A DNA stretch of 64,000 nt from NCBI RefSeq assembly GCF_010731855.1, contig NZ_AP022620.1, positions 1,240,001 to 1,304,000 of the forward strand, read 5' to 3'. The notes beneath the pieces were generated by a model. It was not told where the DNA came from and did no database searches. It was given only the letters and a program-made list of their open reading frames with translations. The stretch is from Mycolicibacterium anyangense (GTDB taxonomy: Bacteria; Actinomycetota; Actinomycetes; Mycobacteriales; Mycobacteriaceae). The position numbers were made by a program, and so were the translations under genes. Positions 9,859 to 18,527 of this stretch are shown piece by piece; position 1 is the first letter of the stretch, and every line of letters starts with the position of its first letter.

Positions 9859-11277
9859 GTGACTAGACGCGGCAAGATTGTCTGTACCCTCGGCCCAGCC
9901 ACCAGCACCGACGAATCGGTCAAAGCACTCGTCGAGGTGGGCATGGATGTCGCCCGGCTGAACTTCAGCCACGGCGACTACGCCGACCACGAGGCCGCCT
10001 ACAACCGGGTGCGCAAGGCATCGAACGCCACCGGCCGGGCGGTGGGCATCCTGGCCGACCTGCAGGGCCCCAAGATCCGGCTGGGCCGGTTCGTCGACGG
10101 CCCCACCTACTGGGCCAACGGTGAGACGGTCCGGATCACCGTCGAGGACTGCGAAGGCACCCACGACCGGGTCTCGACCACCTACAAGGAACTGGCCAAG
10201 GATGCCCAGCCCGGCGACCGGCTGCTGATCGACGACGGCAAGGTGGCACTGGTCGTCGAGCACATCGACGGTGACGACGTGGTGTGCACCGTCACCGAGG
10301 GTGGCCCGGTCAGCAACAACAAGGGTCTGTCCCTTCCGGGCATGAACGTCTCGGTGCCCGCCCTGTCGGAGAAGGACATCCAGGACCTGGAATTCGCGCT
10401 GCGTCTCGGGGTGGATCTGGTGGCGCTGTCGTTCGTGCGTTCGCCGTCGGACGCCGAACTGGTGCACGAGGTCATGGACCGGGTGGGCCGGCGGGTGCCC
10501 GTCATCGCCAAGCTGGAGAAGCCCGAGGCCATCGACAACCTCGAGGCGATCGTGCTCGCCTTCGACGCGGTGATGGTGGCCCGCGGTGATCTGGGTGTGG
10601 AGCTTCCCCTCGAAGAGGTGCCGCTGGTGCAGAAGCGGGCCATCCAGATGGCCCGCGAGAACGCCAAGCCGGTGATCGTGGCCACCCAGATGCTCGAGTC
10701 GATGATCGAGAACTCCCGGCCGACGCGCGCCGAGGCTTCCGACGTGGCCAACGCGGTGCTCGACGGTGCCGACGCGGTGATGCTGTCCGGGGAGACCTCG
10801 GTCGGCAAGTTCCCGCTCGACGCGGTGCGCACGATGGCCCGGATCATCTCGGCGGTGGAGGAGAACTCGACCGCGGCACCCCCGCTGACGCACGTGCCGC
10901 GCACCAAGCGTGGGGTGATCTCGTATGCGGCCCGCGACATCGGTGAGCGGCTGGACGCCAAGGCGCTGGTCGCCTTCACCCAGTCCGGTGACACGGTGCG
11001 CCGGCTCGCCCGGCTGCACACCCCGCTGCCGCTGCTGGCGTTCACCGCGCTGCCGGAGGTGCGCAGCCAGTTGGCCCTGACCTGGGGCACCGAAACCTTC
11101 ATCGTTCCGCACATGAAGACCACCGACGACATGATCCGTCAGGTCGACCATTCGCTGCTGGAGCTGGGCCGCTACAAGCGCGGCGATCTGGTTGTCATCG
11201 TCGCGGGTGCGCCGCCGGGCACAGTAGGCTCGACGAACTTGATCCACGTCCACCGCATCGGGGAGGACGACCACTAG
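9859..11277 (+). CDS. pyk: Pyruvate kinase
   Basis: The 472-aa protein is full length and converts phosphoenolpyruvate and ADP to pyruvate and ATP. Visible motifs are the start TRRGKIVCTLGPA, the substrate/K+ region MDVARLNFSHG, DLQGPKIRLG, the active-site signature IAKLEKPEAIDN with the following VMVARGDLGVELPLEEVP, and DGADAVMLSGETSVG. The C-terminal allosteric domain is present. GTG 9859 is supported by the adjacent -10 box. tesB follows 15 nt later, probably in one transcript, as in M. tuberculosis (pykA-tesB1). Confidence 0.96.
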   Translation: MTRRGKIVCTLGPATSTDESVKALVEVGMDVARLNFSHGDYADHEAAYNRVRKASNATGRAVGILADLQGPKIRLGRFVDGPTYWANGETVRITVEDCEGTHDRVSTTYKELAKDAQPGDRLLIDDGKVALVVEHIDGDDVVCTVTEGGPVSNNKGLSLPGMNVSVPALSEKDIQDLEFALRLGVDLVALSFVRSPSDAELVHEVMDRVGRRVPVIAKLEKPEAIDNLEAIVLAFDAVMVARGDLGVELPLEEVPLVQKRAIQMARENAKPVIVATQMLESMIENSRPTRAEASDVANAVLDGADAVMLSGETSVGKFPLDAVRTMARIISAVEENSTAAPPLTHVPRTKRGVISYAARDIGERLDAKALVAFTQSGDTVRRLARLHTPLPLLAFTALPEVRSQLALTWGTETFIVPHMKTTDDMIRQVDHSLLELGRYKRGDLVVIVAGAPPGTVGSTNLIHVHRIGEDDH

Positions 11278-11292
11278 AGGAGATATCGACAC

Positions 11293-12159
11293 GTGGCCAA
11301 TGCGGACCTCACCGACCTGCTGGCCATCCTCGATCTCTCCTCGATCGGTGACGACGTCTTCGCCGGTGCCCACCCTCGCAAGAACCCGGTGCGCACCTTC
11401 GGTGGACAGCTGATGGCGCAGGCTTTCGTCGCGGCTACCCGAACTCTCGATCACCAGCTGCCGCCGAGCGCCTTGTCGGTGCACTTCATCGCCGGCGGGG
11501 ACCCCGCGGCCGATATCGAGTTCCACGTCACCCGGCTGCGTGACGAGCGCCGGTTCGCCAACCGGCGAGTCGACGCGATGCAGGACGGCAAACTGCTGGC
11601 CACCGCGCTGGTGTCGTACCTGTCCGGCGGCCACGGGCTCGAGCACAACACCGCGATGCCGCAGACACCCGACCCGGCCACGTTGCCGACGATTGACGAG
11701 CTCCTGGTCGGGTACGAGGAGGTGGTGCCGCACTTCGTCACCGCGTTGCGCCCGATCCAGTGGCGCTACACCAATGACCCGGCATGGGTCATGCGGGACA
11801 AGGGCGGTCAGCTGGCCCACAACCGGGTCTGGCTCACCGCCGACGGCCCGATGCCCGCGGACCCGACGATGCACACCGCGGCGATGATCTATTCGTCGGA
11901 CACCACCGTGCTCGACTCGATCATCACCACCCACGGGTTGTCCTGGGGCTGGGACCGGATCTTCGCCGTCACCATCAACCACTCGGTGTGGTTCCACCGG
12001 CAGGTCGACTTCACCGACTGGGTGCTCTACGCGACGGAGTCACCGGTGGCCGCCGAGTCTCGCGGGCTCGGCACCGGCCACTTCTTCACCCGGGACGGCC
12101 AGGTGGTGGCCACGGTCGTTCAGGAAGGCATCGTCAAGCACTTCCCGGGTAATCCCTGA
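11293..12159 (+). CDS. tesB: Acyl-CoA thioesterase II
   Basis: This 288-aa protein has the double hot-dog layout of TesB. The first half contains NPVRTFGGQLMAQAFVAA and SVHFIAGGDP; the second has MIYSSDTTVLDS and SVWFHRQVDFTDWVLY, the usual C-terminal TesB signature. It hydrolyses acyl-CoA to free acid and CoA in the cytoplasm. GTG 11293 follows GAGGAG by about 10 nt. It matches tesB1 (Rv1618) by position. Confidence 0.92.
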   Translation: MANADLTDLLAILDLSSIGDDVFAGAHPRKNPVRTFGGQLMAQAFVAATRTLDHQLPPSALSVHFIAGGDPAADIEFHVTRLRDERRFANRRVDAMQDGKLLATALVSYLSGGHGLEHNTAMPQTPDPATLPTIDELLVGYEEVVPHFVTALRPIQWRYTNDPAWVMRDKGGQLAHNRVWLTADGPMPADPTMHTAAMIYSSDTTVLDSIITTHGLSWGWDRIFAVTINHSVWFHRQVDFTDWVLYATESPVAAESRGLGTGHFFTRDGQVVATVVQEGIVKHFPGNP

Positions 12160-12215
12160 GCGCAGGCGTACTGTCTAGGTGTCCCACCAGCGGTGTTGAC
12201 CTTGGGGGAGGTGCA

Positions 12216-13646
12216 ATGACCGAGCCGCCGCTCCACGTGGCGCCGCGGCTTCGCGCCCGTGAGCGCGTCGTCGTGCACGTCGACTCTCCGGCCGCCCGCT
12301 GGGTCGGGGCTCTGGCGCTGCTCATCGCCGCCAGTTGGCTGATGACCCTGGTCCTGCGCTCCCATCACCACGCGAACTGGCATGCCGACGGGCGGCTGGC
12401 CTGGTCGTTGACCGTCTTCGCCGCGGTCACGTTGATCGCGCGGGGCATCTTCCTGGGCAGGCCGGTGACGGCCGCCCATGCCGGTGCTGCCGCACTCAGC
12501 GTGCTGGCCGGGTTCGGGGCCCACATCGTGGGGTCGGACGGGCTGGGCAATGTGCTGATCGCCGGCTCGGGTCTGCTGTTGATGTGGCCGACCTCGATGC
12601 GGCCGCAGCCCGAGGAGCTGCCCCGCATCTGGGCGCTGGTGAACGCGACGAGCGGTGATCCGCTGGCGCCGTTCGCGATGCTGGCACTCAAGAGCTACTT
12701 CTTCAGCGCCGACGGCTCGGCGGCCATCGCCTACCGCACCCGGCTGGGCTACGCGGTCGTCAGCGGAGATCCGATCGGCGACCCGACGCGGTATCCCGAG
12801 CTTGTCGCCGACTTCGCCGCGATGTGCCATGCGCACGGCTGGCGGGTGGTCGTGCTGGGCTGCAGCGAGCGACGGCTGGGCCTGTGGAATGACCCGGCCG
12901 TGGTCGGGCAGACGCTGCGCCCGGTGCCGATCGGCAGGGATGTGGTGATCGACGTGCCGACCTTTGACATGGTCGGTCGACGGTTCCGCAATCTCCGGCA
13001 GGCGGTGCAGCGGACCCGCAACTGTGGCATCACCACCGAGGTCGTGGCCGAGCAGGAGCTCGATGACGGACAGGTGGCCGAGTTGGCCGACGTCCTGCTG
13101 TGCTCACACAAGGGTGCGCGCACCGAGCGGGGATTCTCGATGATCCTCGACGGTGCGCTCACCGGCCGCTATCCGGGCATCCTGCTCATCGTGGCCCGCG
13201 ACAGTGCGGGGCAGGTGCAGGGTTTCCACCGCTATGCGGTGGCCGGCGGCGGCAGTGACGTCACCCTGGATGTCCCGTGGCGGCGTCGCGGTGCACCCAA
13301 CGGCATCGACGAGCGGCTGTCGGTCGACATGATCACCGCGATGAAGAAAGCTGGCGCACAACGGCTTTCACTGGCCTTCGCCGCGTTCCCCGAAATCTTC
13401 AACGACAAGGACCGCGGGTCGTTGAGCACCTTCTTCTACTACGCCATCCACCTGGGCGACGGCCTGATCGCCCTGGAGTCGCTGTACCGCTATCTGCGCA
13501 AGTTCCACGCACTCGGCGATCGGCGCTATGTCCTGCTGTCCTACAGCCAGGTGCTGCCGCTGCTGGGGGTGCTGCTCTCGCTGGAGTTCATGCCGCGCAG
13601 GCGGCTGCTGACCGCGGCTATGGCGTCGGCGTCAGCGTCACACTGA
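12216..13646 (+). CDS. DUF2156 membrane protein (Rv1619-like)
   Basis: The 476-aa protein has four or five N-terminal membrane helices (about 28-135). A cytoplasmic domain follows that resembles DUF2156, the aminoacyl-transferring GNAT-like domain of MprF/LysX proteins: YRTRLGYAVVSGDPIGDP, the central FRNLRQAVQRTRNCG and late LSLAFAAFPEIFND. In MprF and LysX this domain moves an amino acid from tRNA to phosphatidylglycerol; whether it does so here is unknown. ATG 12216 has GGGGGAGG upstream. It corresponds to Rv1619 by position. Its 3' end overlaps the convergent DUF4190 gene by 29 nt. Confidence 0.78.
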   Translation: MTEPPLHVAPRLRARERVVVHVDSPAARWVGALALLIAASWLMTLVLRSHHHANWHADGRLAWSLTVFAAVTLIARGIFLGRPVTAAHAGAAALSVLAGFGAHIVGSDGLGNVLIAGSGLLLMWPTSMRPQPEELPRIWALVNATSGDPLAPFAMLALKSYFFSADGSAAIAYRTRLGYAVVSGDPIGDPTRYPELVADFAAMCHAHGWRVVVLGCSERRLGLWNDPAVVGQTLRPVPIGRDVVIDVPTFDMVGRRFRNLRQAVQRTRNCGITTEVVAEQELDDGQVAELADVLLCSHKGARTERGFSMILDGALTGRYPGILLIVARDSAGQVQGFHRYAVAGGGSDVTLDVPWRRRGAPNGIDERLSVDMITAMKKAGAQRLSLAFAAFPEIFNDKDRGSLSTFFYYAIHLGDGLIALESLYRYLRKFHALGDRRYVLLSYSQVLPLLGVLLSLEFMPRRRLLTAAMASASASH

Positions 13647-14151
13647 ACTGGTTCTCCACCGACTGGCGGAATTGGTTCTCGCAGAGCCGCTGAGCGGTCT
13701 GGTCGGGGCCGGCCTTGCTCAGGCAGTCGAAGTAGTCGCCGATGCCGGTGTCCTTGAAGGCGTTGACGTAGACGACGATGAAGATCAGGCCGACGATGAT
13801 GGCCACGAATCCCAGGATCACCCCGGCCAACGCGATACCACCGTTGTCGGCCTCGCCGCGCTTGACCCGGCCGCGCGCAGCGAAACCGATGATGACGGCC
13901 ACGATGCCGAGCACCACGCCACCGGCGACGGTGAACGAGGACACCAGCCCCACGATCGCGACCACCAGTGCGGCCACCCCAAGCCCGTTGCGGGGGCCCG
14001 CCGGCGGCGGGGTGTAGCCGGCGTACGGCTGTGGAGGCGGCGGCGGATACCCACCCGGATACCCGCCCTGATAGGGACTCGGGGGATACGGGTAGGGATA
14101 CGGGTACGGCGGCGGGGCCGGCTGCTGAGGCGTGTTGGAGGGCTCAGTCAT
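13618..14151 (-). CDS. Pro-rich DUF4190 membrane protein
   Basis: This 177-aa protein begins with about 65 residues rich in Pro, Tyr and Gly (APPPYPYPYPYPPSPYQGG). Two membrane helices follow at about 74-100 and 117-143 with the DUF4190 pattern ALVVAIVGLVSS and ALAGVILGFVAIIVGLIF. The C-terminal third is soluble with two cysteines and is probably outside the membrane. ATG 14151 is preferred over GTG 14160 because a TAACGT -10 box ends 7 nt before it. Function unknown. It lies between the convergent DUF2156 gene and cydC, 10 bp beyond the cydC stop, so cyd read-through could reach it. Confidence 0.75.
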   Translation of the reverse strand: MTEPSNTPQQPAPPPYPYPYPYPPSPYQGGYPGGYPPPPPQPYAGYTPPPAGPRNGLGVAALVVAIVGLVSSFTVAGGVVLGIVAVIIGFAARGRVKRGEADNGGIALAGVILGFVAIIVGLIFIVVYVNAFKDTGIGDYFDCLSKAGPDQTAQRLCENQFRQSVENQFSVTLTPTP

Positions 14152-14158
14152 GGTGTGC

Positions 14159-14164
14159 ACGTTA
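14159..14164 (-). promoter_or_regulatory. -10 box for the DUF4190 gene
   Basis: TAACGT on the minus strand ends 7 nt before ATG 14151, the geometry of a leaderless promoter. It overlaps the cydC stop region. Confidence 0.45.
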
Positions 14165-15817
14165 CCCGTCGTTGCTGATCGATAGTCGCGGACAGGTGAT
14201 GTCCCCGTCGAGCTGGTGGGTGGCCACGACCACGGTGCGCGCGGCCGGCAGCAGACCGTCGCGCGGGTCGAGCAGCGCCGAGAGCACCCGGTGTGCGTCG
14301 GCGGCGTCGAGATGTTCGGTCGGTTCGTCGAGCAGCACGATCGGCGCCGGGCACAGCAGCACCCGGGCCAGCAGCAGGCGCCGGCGTTGTCCTGCCGACA
14401 CCGCCGACGCGCCGCCGATCAGGACGGTGTTCAACCCGTCGGGCAGGCCGGCCAGCCAATCTCCCAGTCCCACCACATCGAGGGCGTGGATCAGTTCCTC
14501 GTCGGTGCAGTCGCCACGCGCGACCAGCAGATTGTCCCGGACGGTGGTGGCGAACAGGTGTGCGTCTTCGGCGAAATAGCAGACCGCACTGCGCAATTGG
14601 GACTCGCTGAGCGCCTCGGTAGCCATGCCGTTGATCCGTACCGCACCGCCCAACGGTGGCAACAGACCGGCCAGGGTCATTAGCAGCGCCGTCTTGCCTG
14701 CCCCGCTGCGCCCGGTGACGGCGAGCCGGGACCCCGGCTCCAGATCGAGGGTAACGGCGGACGGTGCGGGGCCTCCGGGATGGCCGGCCCTGGCCGCGAC
14801 GGCCTGCAGTCGCGGTGTGAGAGCGGGTGTGCTGATGACGGTGGGTGTCGGGGCGGCGGGTGTATCGGCCGGGACGAGGTCGAGGATGTGCGAGGCCGCG
14901 ATGCGGGCCCGCGCGAGGGCGACGGCGGCGCCGGGCAGTGCGCCGGTGGCCTCGAACGCCGACAGCGGCAGCAGCATGAGCACCGCCAGGGTGGGCGGTG
15001 CGATGGTCGCGGACAGCGTGATGCCGATGACGACGGCGCCGACCACGCTGACACCCACGGCGGCGGTCGGTACCGCTGCGGCCAGTGCCGCGGGAGCTGC
15101 GGCCCGATCGATTGCGGCACCCCATTGTCGTTGCCGTGCATCGGCATCGGCGATCACCGCGGGCAGGCGACGGGCGACGCGCAGTTCGGCGGCGTGGTCG
15201 AGTGCGGTGAGGGCGGCGATGTCGCGAGCGGAATGATGTTGGCGGGCAACCTCTTCCTGATCGCGCACCGCGCGGGCGGCCAGCCAGGGGGCCAGGACAC
15301 CGGCGATCAGCAGGCAGGCGGCCAGAACCACCGCAGCTGCAGGGGAGATGAGGGCGATGAGGGTGGTTGCCGCGATTCCCAGCACCACCGCAACCCCGAT
15401 CGGGACGAACGCGCGAACCAGGACGTCGGCCAGCGTGTCGACGTCGGCACCCACCCGGGTCAGCAGGTCGCCACCGTGCAGGCGCGCGGTGGTCTCCGGT
15501 GGGCCGTAGGCGAGCCGGCGGTAGATCTCGCTGCGGGCCTCGCCGGCGGCGCGCAGTGCGGCGTTGTGGGAGGCCAGTCGCTCGCAGTAGCCGAGCACGC
15601 CGCGGGAGATGCCGAACGTGCGCACGGCGACCACCGCCACTGACAGGTCGAGCACCGGCGGCATCTGCCAGGCCCGGGTGATCAACCAGGCCGAAACCGC
15701 CGCCAGCGCAAGGGCGCTGCCCAGCGACAGTGCTCCGAGTGTGACGGCGAGCAGCAGCCGCGGCAGGCGTGGCCGCAACAGCGGCAGCGCTGCGCGTACT
15801 GCATCAGATCCTGGCAT
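14162..15817 (-). CDS. cydC: ABC transporter CydC subunit (cytochrome bd assembly)
   Basis: The 551-aa half-transporter has six membrane helices followed by a nucleotide-binding domain. ATG 15817 (MPGSDAVRAALP) is chosen because AGGCGG lies 6 nt upstream; ATG 15823 is the alternative, and either overlaps the cydD stop. Walker A is GRSGAGKT (369-376) and Walker B IVLLDEPT (about 493-500). The signature is VSAGQ (about 473-477) rather than LSGGQ, and the Q-loop reads YFAEDAHLF without the usual Gln, so this ATP site looks less canonical than CydD. CydDC exports thiols or heme-related cargo needed for cytochrome bd maturation. It is the last gene of cydABDC. Confidence 0.9.
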   Translation of the reverse strand: MPGSDAVRAALPLLRPRLPRLLLAVTLGALSLGSALALAAVSAWLITRAWQMPPVLDLSVAVVAVRTFGISRGVLGYCERLASHNAALRAAGEARSEIYRRLAYGPPETTARLHGGDLLTRVGADVDTLADVLVRAFVPIGVAVVLGIAATTLIALISPAAAVVLAACLLIAGVLAPWLAARAVRDQEEVARQHHSARDIAALTALDHAAELRVARRLPAVIADADARQRQWGAAIDRAAAPAALAAAVPTAAVGVSVVGAVVIGITLSATIAPPTLAVLMLLPLSAFEATGALPGAAVALARARIAASHILDLVPADTPAAPTPTVISTPALTPRLQAVAARAGHPGGPAPSAVTLDLEPGSRLAVTGRSGAGKTALLMTLAGLLPPLGGAVRINGMATEALSESQLRSAVCYFAEDAHLFATTVRDNLLVARGDCTDEELIHALDVVGLGDWLAGLPDGLNTVLIGGASAVSAGQRRRLLLARVLLCPAPIVLLDEPTEHLDAADAHRVLSALLDPRDGLLPAARTVVVATHQLDGDITCPRLSISNDG

Positions 15818-17429
15818 GGGCATCCGCCTGGACTTCGATGACGCGGTCGGCGATGGCCACTGCGCTGTCACGGTGGGCCACCATGATCACCGTTGCTCCC
15901 GCGGCGGCACGGGCCGCAATGGCCGCCAAGGCGGCTGCCTCGGTGGCCGGATCGAGATGAGCGGTGGGCTCGTCGAGCAGTAGCACGCGGGCGCGGGATC
16001 CGAGAGCCCGGGCCAATCCCAGTCGTTGGCGCTGCCCCAGCGACAAGCCGGTGCCGGCACGGCCGAGCATGGTGTTCATGCCGTCCCGCAATCCGGCGAC
16101 CACCTCGTCGAAACCGGATGCGTGGCAGGCTGATTCGACGTCATCGAGCTCTCCGAAGAGGGCCAGGTTGGCGGCGACACTGCCCGCAATGATGACCGGA
16201 CGCTGGGCCAGCCATACCAGCTCCGACCACCACGATTCGCGATCGAGGGTGGTGACGTCCACCCCGTCGACGGTGACGTGCCCCGAACTCGGTGCAACCA
16301 GGCCGGCGATGATCTGCAAGCTGGTGCTCTTTCCGGCACCGTTGGCCCCGGTGAGCACGGTGACTTGTCCGGGCTCGCAGCGGCCGTTCAGCCGTGCCGG
16401 TGCCAGGCCGTCGCGTCCGGCCACCGAGACGTCGTCGAACTCGATCGCTAGCGCCGCACCGGACACCGCGCGGTCACCGCCGAGTGCCGCCGGGGATTCC
16501 TCGATCAGCGCGAACGCCCGGTCGGCCGCGGTCTTTCCGTCCTGGGCGGCATGGAACTCGACTCCGACCCGGCGCAGCGGCCAGAACACATCAGGTGCCA
16601 GCAGCAGCGCCGTCAGACCGGCTGCCAGCGTCATCTCCCCGAACACCAAGCGCAGCCCGATGCTCACCGCGACCAGCGCGACGCCCAGGGTGGCGATCAG
16701 CTCGAGGACCAATGCGGACAGCAAGGCGATCCGCAACGTCGCCAGCGCCGAACGGCGGTGCGCGGCACCCAGAGCGGCGATCCGGTCGGCGGGCCCGTCG
16801 GCCCTGCCGAGGGCACGCAATGTGGGGATGCCGGCGATCAGGTCGAGCAGCCTGGATTGCAGGGTGCTCATTGCCGTCAGTGCTGCCGCGGACCGCTCGG
16901 CGGTGGCCAGGCCGATCAGCACCATGAACACCGGGATCAGTGGCAGGGCGATCATCACGATGAGGGCGGATTGCAGATCGTTGAGGGCGATCACGGCGAT
17001 GCTGGCCGGGGTCAGGATGGCGGCCAGGAACAGCGCGGGCAGGTAGGCGGTGAAGTAGGGGCGCAGCTTGTCCAGCCCGGCGGTCACTACGGTGGCGGCC
17101 TCGTCGCGCCGGGCCTGCCGGAGGGCCGGCGGAAGGTTCGTCACCGCACGGAGCACCTGCCCGCTGAGGTCGGCGATCACCGCACTGGCGCCCCGCTGTC
17201 CGAGCCGGCCCTGGAGCCATTGGGCGGCGGTGCGCACCGTCCACAACGCGACCAACAGAACGAGTTGGGTACGCCAGTGGCCGACACTGCGGGTGGCCGG
17301 GTCGGTGATGACATCGGCCACCAGGTGTCCGAGGATGACCGCGGCGCCGATCGCGCATCCGGTGATGACCGTGCCGCAGGCGACGGTGGCGACCAGGAAC
17401 CGGCGCACCGCAGGCGAGGCCCGCCACAA
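15804..17429 (-). CDS. cydD: ABC transporter CydD subunit (cytochrome bd assembly)
   Basis: The roughly 541-aa half-transporter has an N-terminal six-helix domain and a nucleotide-binding domain with Walker A TGANGAGKST, a good signature LSLGQRQRLGLARAL and Walker B VLLLDEPTAHLD. The start is uncertain. TTG 17429 (LWRASPAVRRFL) is the first usual start codon in frame after the cydB stop, but the frame stays open upstream with a plausible LDPRLW reading and no ATG or GTG, and no ribosome-binding site precedes TTG. Translation may depend on coupling to cydB. It pairs with CydC as a heterodimer, and the 3' end overlaps cydC. Confidence 0.88.
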   Translation of the reverse strand: MWRASPAVRRFLVATVACGTVITGCAIGAAVILGHLVADVITDPATRSVGHWRTQLVLLVALWTVRTAAQWLQGRLGQRGASAVIADLSGQVLRAVTNLPPALRQARRDEAATVVTAGLDKLRPYFTAYLPALFLAAILTPASIAVIALNDLQSALIVMIALPLIPVFMVLIGLATAERSAAALTAMSTLQSRLLDLIAGIPTLRALGRADGPADRIAALGAAHRRSALATLRIALLSALVLELIATLGVALVAVSIGLRLVFGEMTLAAGLTALLLAPDVFWPLRRVGVEFHAAQDGKTAADRAFALIEESPAALGGDRAVSGAALAIEFDDVSVAGRDGLAPARLNGRCEPGQVTVLTGANGAGKSTSLQIIAGLVAPSSGHVTVDGVDVTTLDRESWWSELVWLAQRPVIIAGSVAANLALFGELDDVESACHASGFDEVVAGLRDGMNTMLGRAGTGLSLGQRQRLGLARALGSRARVLLLDEPTAHLDPATEAAALAAIAARAAAGATVIMVAHRDSAVAIADRVIEVQADAHARI

Positions 17430-17470
17430 CCGTGGATCCAGCGGGCCCGATCGCCGTTGCCCGGAACGGG

Positions 17471-18514
17471 TCAGGGCACTCGCCTCAGCGACAGTCCGAT
17501 CGACGGCGGGATCGACTCGGCGAAGATCCGCTTACGGAACACCCAGTAGGTCCAGCCCTGGTACAGCAGGACGATCGGAGTGAATATCAGTGCTGCCCAG
17601 GTCATCACCTTCAGTGTGTACGGACTCGAGGAGCCGTTGTAGATGGTCACGCTGTAGGCGGGGTCCAGGGTCGAGGGAACCAGATTCGGGTATAGGCAGC
17701 CGAACAGCAGCAGTACCACCGCGGTGACCACCAGCGTGGTCGACAGGAACGCCCAGCCTTCCCGGTCGGCACCGACGGCCGCCACAGCCGCCAACTGCGA
17801 GACGACGGCCAGCGCCACCAGCGCCCACGTCCAGGTGGTGCCGTGGGCCAGTTGGGTCCACAGCCCGAAACCGGCGACCAGCACCGTGGCGGGGATGCTC
17901 AGCATGCGGGCCAGGCGGACCGCGTCGAGGCGGACCGCGCCGCCGGTCTTGAGCGCCAGGAACACTGCGCCGTGGAACAAGAACAGCGCGCAGGTGGCCA
18001 GACCGCCGGTCAACGTGTACGGATTCACCACGTCGGTGAACGACAACCCGACCACGTTCTTGTCCGGTCCCACGGGCAGTCCGCTGACCAGCACGGCGAA
18101 CGCGACGCCCCACAGGATGGCCGGCAGCCACGAGCCTGCGGCGATGCCGATGTCGCACCAGGACCGCCATTTCGGATCGTCGATCTTGCCGCGCCATTCG
18201 ATGGCCACGATGCGGGCGATCATCGACAGCAGGATCACCAGCAGCGGCAGGTACAGGCTGGAGAACACGGTGGCATACCAGTGCGGGAACGCCGCGAACA
18301 TCGCGCCGCCCGCGGTGATCAGCCACACTTCGTTACCGTCCCAGACCGGTCCGATGGTGTTGAGCACGGCGCGCCGGTGAGATTCGATGTCGCCCTTGCC
18401 CGCTCGGCCGAGCCACTCCATCAGCATGCCGACGCCGAAGTCGAAGCCCTCCAGGACGAAGAACCCCAGGAACAGCACCGCCACGATGCCGAACCAGAAC
18501 TCTTGAAGACCCAT
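17471..18514 (-). CDS. cydB: Cytochrome bd ubiquinol/menaquinol oxidase subunit II
   Basis: This 347-aa integral membrane protein has the typical CydB start MGLQEFWFGIVAVLFLGFFV and GFDFGVGMLM, then about eight further helices. ATG 18514 has GAGGAGG about 9 nt upstream, so the longer upstream reading is discarded. With CydA it forms the high-affinity, non-proton-pumping terminal oxidase that reduces oxygen with quinol electrons; CydB mainly supports the complex. It starts 13 nt after the cydA stop. Confidence 0.95.
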   Translation of the reverse strand: MGLQEFWFGIVAVLFLGFFVLEGFDFGVGMLMEWLGRAGKGDIESHRRAVLNTIGPVWDGNEVWLITAGGAMFAAFPHWYATVFSSLYLPLLVILLSMIARIVAIEWRGKIDDPKWRSWCDIGIAAGSWLPAILWGVAFAVLVSGLPVGPDKNVVGLSFTDVVNPYTLTGGLATCALFLFHGAVFLALKTGGAVRLDAVRLARMLSIPATVLVAGFGLWTQLAHGTTWTWALVALAVVSQLAAVAAVGADREGWAFLSTTLVVTAVVLLLFGCLYPNLVPSTLDPAYSVTIYNGSSSPYTLKVMTWAALIFTPIVLLYQGWTYWVFRKRIFAESIPPSIGLSLRRVP

Positions 18515-18527
18515 GATGCTCACCTCC

